Source: JAAFJM01 sp964529175 (GTDB lineage: Bacteria; Bacteroidota; Bacteroidia; UKL13-3). From it: 64,000 bases of DNA. The translations under genes and the position numbers were made by a program. The stretch's first letter is position 1. Each line of letters begins with the position of its first letter. The stretch is taken from the NCBI GenBank assembly GCA_964529175.1, contig CAZGVO010000008.1, forward strand, positions 1-64,000, written 5' to 3'. This document shows, piece after piece, positions 25,475 through 33,086 of the stretch. The notes below the pieces were generated by a model. That model did no database searches, was not told the DNA's origin, and saw nothing but the letters and a program-made list of their open reading frames with translations.

Positions 25475-26524
25475 TTGGAAACTAATTATTTAATTATAGG
25501 ACAAGGATTAGCAGGAACTTTGTTGGCGCATGAATTAATGAAAGCCAATGAGTCTTTTGTGGTGATTGATAAATTTAACGAAAGTACTTCCACCAAAGTA
25601 GCTGCGGGTATGTTTAACCCAATCAGTGGTAAACGAATGGTTAAAAGTTGGAATGCCGATGCTTTATTAGCCGATACTTTTAAAGCTTATACTGAATTGG
25701 AAGAGGTATTGAATTGTAAGCTTTTATTTAAGCAAAATATATATCAGTTATTTGGATCAGTTAAGGAACAAAATGACCTTTCTAGTCGCATGGATAATGA
25801 AGATTTTTCACAACATGTAAATTTATTTCCTACCAAAGAACCTAATTTAAATGATGCATTTGGGGCTTTTGAAATTAAAGAAACAGGTTGGGTATACACA
25901 CGCGCTTTAATTGAAAAAATGCGAGAATTATTGCTTTATAAAAACTGTTTGTTAGACCAAGATTTTGATTACCAACAATTGAAACAACTTACCGATGGTT
26001 GGCAATACAATGAAATAAAAGCCAAACACGTTATTTTTTGCCAAGGTTATAAAAATCAAGATAATCCATACTTTAATTACTTACCCTTTGTATTATGTAA
26101 AGGGGAGGTTTTTACCATAAAATGCAGTGGAATAACTCAAGACAAAATCATTAAAAAAGGGATTTATTTGGTAAATCTTTACGATGATGTTTATAAAGTT
26201 GGTGCTACTTACGAGTGGAACGATTTAATAGAAAATATTTCTGAATCAGGTAAAACATTTTTAGAAGAAAAATTGAACGATTTCTTGAAAGTACCTTACC
26301 AAGTTATAAAACACGAGGCCAATATTAGGCCAACAACCAAAGATAGAAAAGCTATTGTAGGCGAACATCCAAAATATAAAAACATGTTTGTATTAAATGG
26401 ATTAGGCACCAAAGGAGTAATGCATGCGCCTTATTTAGCCAAACAATTATTGAATTTAATTAATAAAAATATTGAAGTTGATAAAGAAATAAGCATTAAA
26501 CGTTTTGATAAATTATTGGTATAA
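25475..26524 (+). CDS. FAD-dependent oxidoreductase (DAO family), possible MnmC oxidase-like
   Basis: This 349-residue protein starts at TTG. The dinucleotide-binding motif comes at once (NYLIIGQGLAGTLLAHEL), so the start is well fixed. It continues with VIDKFNESTSTKVAAGMFNPISGKRM, typical of glycine/D-amino-acid-oxidase-type flavoproteins, and ends with RPTTKDRKAIVGEHP and LNGLGTKGVMHAP. MnmC's oxidase domain removes the carboxymethyl group from cmnm5U before methylation by MnmD, whose gene is 110 bp upstream. A tRNA role is likely but other DAO substrates are possible. It ends 1 bp from the convergent subtilase gene. Confidence 0.72.
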   Translation: METNYLIIGQGLAGTLLAHELMKANESFVVIDKFNESTSTKVAAGMFNPISGKRMVKSWNADALLADTFKAYTELEEVLNCKLLFKQNIYQLFGSVKEQNDLSSRMDNEDFSQHVNLFPTKEPNLNDAFGAFEIKETGWVYTRALIEKMRELLLYKNCLLDQDFDYQQLKQLTDGWQYNEIKAKHVIFCQGYKNQDNPYFNYLPFVLCKGEVFTIKCSGITQDKIIKKGIYLVNLYDDVYKVGATYEWNDLIENISESGKTFLEEKLNDFLKVPYQVIKHEANIRPTTKDRKAIVGEHPKYKNMFVLNGLGTKGVMHAPYLAKQLLNLINKNIEVDKEISIKRFDKLLV

Positions 26525-26525
26525 A

Positions 26526-28178
26526 TTATTCTTTTTCAATACGTTTTACCAAGACAGTATTAGCAGTTTTTATTTTTAAAATATATAAACCACGTTTTAG
26601 TTTATGCGATTTATTTAGCGCAAAACGATTGATACCAAAGTTTAGTTTCTCTTTTTGTTTAAACACAACCTTTTCATCAACTGATTGTAAAGTAATTTCT
26701 ATTTTTTGATTACTGCTCATATTCATACAGATATGTATATTGCTATCAAGCAACTGTTTATATTCAATAATGGTATCGGTAATGGTGTTAGTTGTCAATA
26801 TTTTATAGGCTAATTTTAAATTAGGAATACCATAACCCCAAAACTTATCTGGATTATAATATCTATCAGCACTGGTTTCAATGGCGTGTTTTATATCAAA
26901 AGGTGTTTTATTTGGAAATGCTTGCATTAAACAAGCAATGCCTCCAGCCATTAAAGGAGTGGCATAACTGGTGCCATTTCCGCTAATAATTTTTCCTTCT
27001 TCGTTTATATAATTTACAGCTTCTCCAACCGAAGTGATGTTAGGTTTAACCTTGTTTTTTCTTAAAAAACCTATGGAGCTAAAGTTTGATATTTTACTAT
27101 CAAAAGTACATGAAGTAACTGTAAAAGCACTATCGGCATCAGCTGGCGTGCTCAATGTTTCCCACATTTTATTGCCTTCGTTTCCTGCACTTATTACCAC
27201 AAAAATACCTTTGCTTGCAGCCATATTAACTGCTTGTGCAATAATTGTTTTTTTGCCGTTTAAATCCTTGGCTTTATAGTTAAATTGTTTGTTATCAAAC
27301 TCAGTATAACCCAACGATGAAGTAATTAAATCAACACCCAAACTATCAGCAATTTCAGCAGCTTTGGTCCAATAATATTCCTCAATTGGAAACTCTGAAT
27401 TGGTATTTTCTGTTTTAAATAAATAATAATTAGCACTAGGTGCTGTGCCCACAAAGTTATAAGGCCAATTGGCAGCCATAAAACTTACCACATTTATACC
27501 ATGTTCATCGTTATCACTACTGTAAATACTAGCCTCTTCATCTACTATATTATAGCCGGCTTTTATGTTTTGTTTATTGAATCCAACTATTTTATCTAAG
27601 TTAGTAAAACCTGCATCAAATACTGCTATATCAATATTTTGCCCTTTTAAATTAAGTTGATGCAGTTTTTGTATTTGGTTAAAATACACTTGTTCTGTGG
27701 CTTTTCCGTAAAACAGATTGGAGTCAACAGTTTCTGTAGTTTCAAATTTTTGCTCTAATAAACTAATTCTATCGGCCAAGTTTATAGCACTTTTTCTTTC
27801 TTTAGAATTATCAAAACCTACTAAAGTAATAGCTTTTATGTGTTTAAATTTTTTTAAACTATCTGGTAAGTTTGGGCTAGCCAAAACCAATATGCCATTT
27901 AACCATTTGATGGTTGAAATATGGTTATCAATAAAAGGTGAAACCAAGTCTATGTATTTTGAGTTAACAGGTATTTCCGAAATAGTCAATAAAGGTAAAT
28001 TATACTTTTTTCTGCGTTCAATTGCTTTTTTCGAAAGGTAGTTTTCAGGCAGCAATTGCGAAAAATTAGTGGTGTCTTTATCCTTAAATGAAATAAAATA
28101 ATAGTTATTCTGGGCCTTTAATTGCCAAGCAAATGATAGTATAATGAATAGCGTAGCTTTTTTTATAAGTTGAAACAT
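26526..28178 (-). CDS. Secreted S8 subtilisin-like serine peptidase
   Basis: This 550-residue protein has a signal peptide (about 1-22, ending LKAQ) and an N-terminal prodomain (about 25-165). The catalytic domain has D188 in IAVFDAGF, H226 in DEHGINVVSF, N333 in ISAGNEGN and S404 in GNGTSYATPLMAGG, so the triad and oxyanion residue are complete. The last 80 residues (about 470-550) are a beta domain ending LKRGLYILKIKTANTVLVKRI, consistent with a T9SS type-A sorting domain. It probably degrades proteins outside the cell. Its 3' end is 1 bp from that of the convergent FAD oxidoreductase. Confidence 0.88.
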   Translation of the reverse strand: MFQLIKKATLFIILSFAWQLKAQNNYYFISFKDKDTTNFSQLLPENYLSKKAIERRKKYNLPLLTISEIPVNSKYIDLVSPFIDNHISTIKWLNGILVLASPNLPDSLKKFKHIKAITLVGFDNSKERKSAINLADRISLLEQKFETTETVDSNLFYGKATEQVYFNQIQKLHQLNLKGQNIDIAVFDAGFTNLDKIVGFNKQNIKAGYNIVDEEASIYSSDNDEHGINVVSFMAANWPYNFVGTAPSANYYLFKTENTNSEFPIEEYYWTKAAEIADSLGVDLITSSLGYTEFDNKQFNYKAKDLNGKKTIIAQAVNMAASKGIFVVISAGNEGNKMWETLSTPADADSAFTVTSCTFDSKISNFSSIGFLRKNKVKPNITSVGEAVNYINEEGKIISGNGTSYATPLMAGGIACLMQAFPNKTPFDIKHAIETSADRYYNPDKFWGYGIPNLKLAYKILTTNTITDTIIEYKQLLDSNIHICMNMSSNQKIEITLQSVDEKVVFKQKEKLNFGINRFALNKSHKLKRGLYILKIKTANTVLVKRIEKE

Positions 28179-28279
28179 TCTTTTCGTTCTTAATTTGATT
28201 TCGTTGTTACAACAAAATTACTTGTTTTTTCCTCAAAAATTTATTGCAAGCTAATTTCTGTATTCTATACAAATTATTG

Positions 28280-28690
28280 TTATTCATCATTTAGCTGTCT
28301 GTAAAATTCATTTACAACGGTTTTTTGTCCATCATTGAAAATATTAAATGAATTAAAATTAATAATTATCCCTTTTGGTGCATGCAATAATTTCATGTAA
28401 GTATGAATTTGAGCTTCATGTATAGGTGCTATTTTTTCAATATTTTTAAGCTCTACAACAATAAACTCTTCTACAAATAAATCACATCTCAGCTCTGTAT
28501 TTAAATTAATTCCTTTGTAGTAAACTGGCATTGTTAATTCGGAATCAAAACTTATATTTCTTAGAGTCAATTCATGTTTCATACATTGGTGGTAAACACT
28601 TTCTAGTAATCCAGGTCCGAGTGCTTTATGAACTTCAATAGCTGCACCAATAATATTATAGGTTAACTCATCTAATTGTTTTTTATTCAT
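28280..28690 (-). CDS. GxxExxY protein (PD-(D/E)XK fold)
   Basis: This 136-residue protein carries the family-defining motif G27-LL-E30-SV-Y33. The nuclease-like core has D70 in RCDLFV and E80-L-K82 in VVELKNIE, so the D...E-x-K triad is intact. GxxExxY proteins are frequent in Bacteroidota, often next to repeats. Their function is not established, but a nuclease fold is predicted. The gene lies just upstream of a 106-bp tandem repeat field. Confidence 0.85.
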   Translation of the reverse strand: MNKKQLDELTYNIIGAAIEVHKALGPGLLESVYHQCMKHELTLRNISFDSELTMPVYYKGINLNTELRCDLFVEEFIVVELKNIEKIAPIHEAQIHTYMKLLHAPKGIIINFNSFNIFNDGQKTVVNEFYRQLNDE

Positions 28691-29217
28691 ATTTCAAAAA
28701 TAAAATTTACTTTTAAATATAAGCACTTGCAATTTTTTACCACATAGAACATAGACACATAGTTTATTGGAGTTAACCTTGGATCAAAAGATGAATTGTA
28801 ATTAATTGAATAAGCATAATATTATTTTACAAGTAAAAGAAATAGGAATAAAAATTAATTCTATATCTCTATGTTCTATGTGGTTGAAATAAATAGAATA
28901 TCAATAATTAAATTTGCTAATTCTTTATAACTTAAAACAGAGAATAAAATTATAAAAACTTAATTCTATTTTTCTATGTTCTATGTGGTTTATAAAAAAG
29001 TATATCCGCTGGTTTACAAAATTTGTTTGATTCTAATAAACTTGACATAAAATAAGTTTTAAAACTTAATTCTATATCTCTATGTTCTATGTGGTTTATA
29101 AAAAAAGTATATCCGCTGGTTTACAAAATTTGTTTGATTTTAATAAACTTGACATAAAATAAGTTAGAAAACTTAATTCTATTTTTCTATGTTCTATGTG
29201 GTTTATAAATAAAAAAA
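28691..29217. repeat. Gene-free region with repeated CTATGTTCTATGTGGT
   Basis: This 527-bp stretch contains the motif CTATGTTCTATGTGGT four times on the plus strand (near 28868, 28974, 29080 and 29188) and once inverted near 28739. The right half (28959-29217) is a tandem array with a 106-107-bp unit in about 2.4 copies. The copies differ at only a few bases. The left copies are diverged. No open frame or known RNA is seen. Confidence 0.75.
28959..29217. repeat. Tandem repeat, 106-107-bp unit, about 2.4 copies
   Basis: Units start at 28959, 29065 and 29172 with CTTAATTCTAT. Each contains GTATATCCGCTGGTTTACAA and AATAAACTTGACATAAAATA, except the last, partial unit, which ends at the stop codon of the MBL gene. 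High similarity suggests recent duplication. Confidence 0.8.
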
Positions 29218-30618
29218 TTATACTTCAAATACTTGGCCTTGTTCAGGCATTTCAGCTTTAATACCTGCCAAAGCCAATCTATCGCGCATAGCGGTCATTT
29301 GGGTTTCATCGCCATGCACTAAGAATACATTTTTGCAACCATTTTGGTGAGTTTGGTTAATATAATTAAACACCTCATCGCAATCAGGATGTGAACTAAA
29401 AATATCGGTACTAGATATTTTGGCAAACACACGTTTTACTTTGTTTTTGATGCTAATGGTTGATTGCCCATTTAACAATCGGTGACCAAAAGTTCCTTCT
29501 GCACAAAATCCTGATATTAATATAGTTGAAAATGGATTTTCGATATTATTGGTAATATGTTCCTGAATACGACCGCCTTCAACCATTCCTGCTGCCGATA
29601 TAATAACACATGGATCAGTATAATACATCAAAGCTTCGTGGTGCTTAAATTCGGTTAAGTATTCTATATCTTCATGCTCAAGCAATGAGCCATATTGTTT
29701 TTGGAAAGCAAATGCTTCAGGATTTAACAATTCTTTGTGTTTTTCGTAAACATCGGTGCTTCTTATTGCTAAAGGACTATCAACAAATATTTTTACATTT
29801 GGAATAAATCCTTGGCGTTTTAATTGATTGATGGTAAATACAATAGATTGTGTTCTGCCCACACTAAACGCAGGAATAACCAATCTGCCTCGTATATCAA
29901 TACAAGTGGTGGTAATATAATGCAGCATTTCATCTTCGGCCGAGCGAGTAATTTTGTGTTTTCGTCCGCCATAAGTACTTTCCGAAACCAAAGTGTCAAT
30001 GCCAGTAAGTAGGGTAGTATCGTTAATTAATTTTGAATTACTTCTACCTAAATCGCCAGTAAAACCAATTGTTTTGGTAATGCCATTTTCTACCACTTCC
30101 ATTTTTACCGAGGCAGCTCCAAGCAAATGACCAGCTTCAATTAAAGTAACTTTTACTTCTTGGTTTATGGTAAATGGCTCATTAAATTTTGCAATAGTAA
30201 ATCTATCAACGCAATCTTTCACATGGCTTGCCATGTATAAAGGTTTTGGCACATTGTTACGTTTGGTTTTCTTGGCATTGCCAAGTGCTTTTCGGTATTC
30301 CATTAATTGAATATTGGCACTATCGTATAGTAAATATTCGGTTAATTCGGCTGTAGCACCTGTGCAAATAATACCTCCTCTAAAACCTTGATACACTAAA
30401 CTTGGCAAATTTCCAGAATGGTCAATATGGGCATGTGTAAGTATAACTGTATCAATATCAGCTGGATTAAAAGGAAAAATATCTTCTTTAAAAGTTGGGT
30501 TACGTTTTAATTCGTAATCCATACCGCAGTCTATTAAAATATTGTATCCGCTTTGAAGCGTAACTAGGTGCATGCTTCCCGTAACTTGTCGGGCGGCACC
30601 TAAAAAGGTAATTTTCAT
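29218..30618 (-). CDS. MBL-fold beta-CASP RNA nuclease
   Basis: This 466-residue protein starts MKITFLGAARQVTGSMHL. The metallo-beta-lactamase motif H62-A-H64-I-D66-H67 (ILTHAHIDHSG) binds two metals. Later motifs GFTGDLGRSN, FSVGRTQSI, and the C-terminal FLVHGDETQM are those of beta-CASP / CPSF-type nucleases with an RMMBL domain. These enzymes process or degrade RNA. It appears complete and at normal length. The 3' end abuts a tandem repeat field, which may affect termination. Confidence 0.88.
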   Translation of the reverse strand: MKITFLGAARQVTGSMHLVTLQSGYNILIDCGMDYELKRNPTFKEDIFPFNPADIDTVILTHAHIDHSGNLPSLVYQGFRGGIICTGATAELTEYLLYDSANIQLMEYRKALGNAKKTKRNNVPKPLYMASHVKDCVDRFTIAKFNEPFTINQEVKVTLIEAGHLLGAASVKMEVVENGITKTIGFTGDLGRSNSKLINDTTLLTGIDTLVSESTYGGRKHKITRSAEDEMLHYITTTCIDIRGRLVIPAFSVGRTQSIVFTINQLKRQGFIPNVKIFVDSPLAIRSTDVYEKHKELLNPEAFAFQKQYGSLLEHEDIEYLTEFKHHEALMYYTDPCVIISAAGMVEGGRIQEHITNNIENPFSTILISGFCAEGTFGHRLLNGQSTISIKNKVKRVFAKISSTDIFSSHPDCDEVFNYINQTHQNGCKNVFLVHGDETQMTAMRDRLALAGIKAEMPEQGQVFEV

Positions 30619-30817
30619 TAATATTTAGTTCTTAGTTCGTAGTACTTAAAATAGGTCATTGAGCTTGTCGAAACGTTAATTTTATGTACTTAATTGTTAT
30701 TGTTGCAATAAAATAATAAAATTTGACTTTTAATTACTCAATTTATAACAACTAACAAACAAATGGCAATTGGGTTTTGAATTGGTTATTTTAAAAGTTG
30801 GTAAATCTTTGTTTTTC

Positions 30818-30851
30818 TTGATTAAGAATGTAGCTAAAAACACTAATTTCG
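30818..30851 (+). promoter_or_regulatory. Possible promoter of the nucleoside phosphorylase gene
   Basis: TTG at 30818-30820 and TAATTTCG at 30844-30851 (one mismatch to TAnnTTTG) are 23 bp apart, and the ATG at 30873 follows 21 bp later. Confidence 0.3.
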
Positions 30852-30872
30852 AAACTGCTAAAAAAATTAATA

Positions 30873-31727
30873 ATGGAATACCAAATACCGGAAAGCGAAT
30901 TGATTTTAAACAATGATAACTCTATTTATCATTTGCATTTATTGCCCGAAGATATAGCCGAAACCATCATTTTTGTAGGTGACCAAGAGCGTGTTCCTGA
31001 AGTAAGTAAGTATTTTGATAGCATCGAGTTAAAAAAATCGAAACGAGAGTTTGTAACACACACTGGTTATATTGGCAAAAAGCGTATTTCTGTTATCAGT
31101 ACTGGTATTGGTACCGATAATATTGACATAGTAATGAACGAGTTGGATGCTCTAGTAAATATTGATTTAGTTACACGAACCATCAAAAAAAATCATACTG
31201 CTTTAAATATAATTCGCATTGGTACATCGGGTGCTTTGCAATCAAACATTCCCATTAATTCTGTTTTGGTAAGTGAACAAGCCATCGGTCTTGATAGTTT
31301 GATGCTTTTTTATGAACGTGAAAAGGACGAAATATTGGAGCAATCCATTAAGCAACAGCTAGGTTTTGATTTTATCAATCCCTATTTGGTAAACGGAGGT
31401 AAAGATTTAATTAGCTTATTACCAGATAATTATATAAAAGGAGTTACTGCTACTTGTTGCGGTTTTTATGCTCCTCAAGGCAGATTTTTAAAGGCTAAAG
31501 GAGTGAATATTACTTTAATTAAAAAGTTGAATCAGTTAAATGTGAACGGTAAAAGTGTTACTAATTTTGAAATGGAAACAGCTGGAATATATGGAATGGC
31601 CAATGTTTTAGGTCATCATGCAGTTTCGGTAAATTGTATTTTAGCTAATAGAATTGATAATGTGTTTAGTAAAAATCCTGCCGAAATAGTTGATAGAACA
31701 ATTAGAGAAGTTTTAGCTTCGCTTTAA
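30873..31727 (+). CDS. Nucleoside phosphorylase (uridine phosphorylase-like)
   Basis: This 284-residue protein belongs to the PNP/UDP phosphorylase superfamily. It has the phosphate-binding region VGDQERVPEV, VISTGIGTDNIDIVMNEL, IIRIGTSGALQ, and the nucleoside/ribose-binding motif NFEMETAGIYGMA. It should split a nucleoside with phosphate to a base and ribose-1-phosphate for salvage. FEMETAGIY and TSGALQ favour a uridine-phosphorylase-like member, but base preference cannot be fixed by reading. It is probably monocistronic or leads the small-gene series downstream. Confidence 0.82.
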   Translation: MEYQIPESELILNNDNSIYHLHLLPEDIAETIIFVGDQERVPEVSKYFDSIELKKSKREFVTHTGYIGKKRISVISTGIGTDNIDIVMNELDALVNIDLVTRTIKKNHTALNIIRIGTSGALQSNIPINSVLVSEQAIGLDSLMLFYEREKDEILEQSIKQQLGFDFINPYLVNGGKDLISLLPDNYIKGVTATCCGFYAPQGRFLKAKGVNITLIKKLNQLNVNGKSVTNFEMETAGIYGMANVLGHHAVSVNCILANRIDNVFSKNPAEIVDRTIREVLASL

Positions 31728-31764
31728 TTATGAATGTTGGATTATGAATTTTGGATGTTGAATT

Positions 31765-32184
31765 ATGAATTGTAAATTTTTATTAATTATTTTTTTGTTA
31801 CTTTTTATTAATAAAACACAAGCACAGCGTATAGTTTGGTGTAATGTGGCAATAGTTCCTAAAGATTCTTCTTTGATAACTAAACAACCCAAATTGTTTA
31901 CTTGGGATACATTATCGTTTACCCGATATGAACCTAAATCGAATAGCATTATTACTTACAAATACTGTAATCAAACCAAACACGATACTTGTAAACAATA
32001 TGGAAACAAGAAAAATTTATTTTTAACTCCAAAACCAAACAACGATTTTGAATGTGTGTTGATTAACATTAGAGATGATAATACTGAAATTATCAACTCA
32101 TTATTGATTTATGGAGAATTGAAAAAATACATTGGAATAAATTCGAATAAAAAAATGCGAAATTCGAAGAAAAGTTCCCGCTGA
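31765..32184 (+). CDS. Small secreted hypothetical protein
   Basis: The product has 139 residues, with a signal peptide MNCKFLLIIFLLLFINKTQAQ (cut after about 21). The mature part has no recognised family. It contains paired cysteines (YKYCNQTKHDTCKQYG) that could form a disulfide. The last 15 residues are basic and low complexity (NSNKKMRNSKKSSR). The stop lies at the edge of a repeat rich in CGCAGATAGCGCAG, so the natural C-terminus may have been replaced by repeat insertion. Confidence 0.5.
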   Translation: MNCKFLLIIFLLLFINKTQAQRIVWCNVAIVPKDSSLITKQPKLFTWDTLSFTRYEPKSNSIITYKYCNQTKHDTCKQYGNKKNLFLTPKPNNDFECVLINIRDDNTEIINSLLIYGELKKYIGINSNKKMRNSKKSSR

Positions 32185-32317
32185 TTTCGCAGATAGCGCA
32201 GAAAAGGGTAACAGCAAATCTTCGAAAATCCTTGTAATCAGCGGGCAAAAAAGTTGTTGGTTAGGATAGGAATAGCTATCGGTAACAACAACGGTATTTA
32301 GAGTAAAAAATATAAAA
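32185..32317. repeat. Repeat-derived intergenic segment
   Basis: It begins in a CGCTGATTTCGCAGATAGCGCAGA block, a kind of sequence often dispersed in Bacteroidota genomes. It continues with ATAGCTATCGGTAACAACAACGG, which resembles blocks in the 8716-9408 repeat field. Confidence 0.5.
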
Positions 32318-32722
32318 ATGAAATACATAAATATAATATCCATCTTATTCTTATTTTCTTGTTCATCAAGTAATCAAAATGAGGTAAAAGCAATACTTGA
32401 TACCAAGCTAAAAAACTGCAATAAAGTTATCATTGAGGCTTATCAAAACAGAGATACTTTTACTACTTTTACGCAAGATAAAAGTACCATTATTACTTTT
32501 AAAGAATTAATGAATGGTCGACAAGATAAGAAGCTAGGCTGCACACCAAAAGGCAGTTTAATTTTTATGCAAAACGATTCAGTTTTATTTAAAGCCACCA
32601 CTTCAAGTAATTGTACACAATACGTATTAAATGGTAAAACGTATCAAACCCGCATGACACTACGAGCTGGCTTATTAATTGAAGAAGTTACAGAACGATT
32701 AATTAAAGAAAGAAAAAAATGA
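32318..32722 (+). CDS. Small lipoprotein of unknown function
   Basis: This 134-residue protein has a lipobox-type start (MKYINIISILFLFSCSSSN, lipidated cysteine C15). The mature part has no recognised domain. It contains ILDTKLKNCNKVIIEAY and LGCTPKGSLIFMQNDS, with cysteines that could pair. It overlaps the start of the ArsC-like gene by 4 bp (ATGA), so the two are translationally coupled. Confidence 0.65.
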   Translation: MKYINIISILFLFSCSSSNQNEVKAILDTKLKNCNKVIIEAYQNRDTFTTFTQDKSTIITFKELMNGRQDKKLGCTPKGSLIFMQNDSVLFKATTSSNCTQYVLNGKTYQTRMTLRAGLLIEEVTERLIKERKK

Positions 32723-33063
32723 AAATTTACGGAATAAAAAACTGTGATACCATGAAAAAAGCGTTTACATGGTTAAACAATAAAGGCATTGAATACACGT
32801 TTTTTGATTACAAGAAAGAAACTTTAGCAGAAGCTCAATTTAAGTTTTGGCTCACAAAATTACCTTTAGAACAAATTGTAAATAAGCAAGGAACTACTTT
32901 TAAAAAACTAACTGATGAGCAAAAAGCAGCAGTTTTAAATCCTGAAACAGCTTTTAGTGTAATCAATGAAAATACTTCAGTAATCAAGCGCCCATTGATA
33001 GAAATAAACAATCAGGTTTATGTTGGATTTAATGAAGCAACTTGGACTGAAATATTTAAGTAA
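32719..33063 (+). CDS. ArsC/Spx-family reductase-like protein (YffB type)
   Basis: This 114-residue thioredoxin-fold protein starts MKIYGIKNCDTMKKAFTWL. A single N-terminal cysteine in NCDTMKKA, the FFDYKKE strand and the IKRPLIEI motif with arginine place it in the ArsC family, closest to the YffB/Spx-like group rather than a true arsenate reductase. Family members reduce small thiol or arsenate substrates with glutathione or a similar thiol, but the role in this group is uncertain. It is coupled to the lipoprotein gene upstream and followed 23 bp later by murF-alr. Confidence 0.8.
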   Translation: MKIYGIKNCDTMKKAFTWLNNKGIEYTFFDYKKETLAEAQFKFWLTKLPLEQIVNKQGTTFKKLTDEQKAAVLNPETAFSVINENTSVIKRPLIEINNQVYVGFNEATWTEIFK

Positions 33064-33086
33064 TAAATGCTAATATTGCTTACAAA

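Noticed and set aside
28959..29217. CRISPR-like array
   Set aside because: Units are 106-107 bp of nearly identical sequence with no short repeat/variable spacer structure and no cas genes.
30650..30675. Motif ATTGAGCTTGTCGAAAC upstream of the nucleoside phosphorylase
   Set aside because: It resembles a widespread bacterial repeat (TTCGACAAGCTCA) but occurs once here without a palindrome, so nothing can be claimed.
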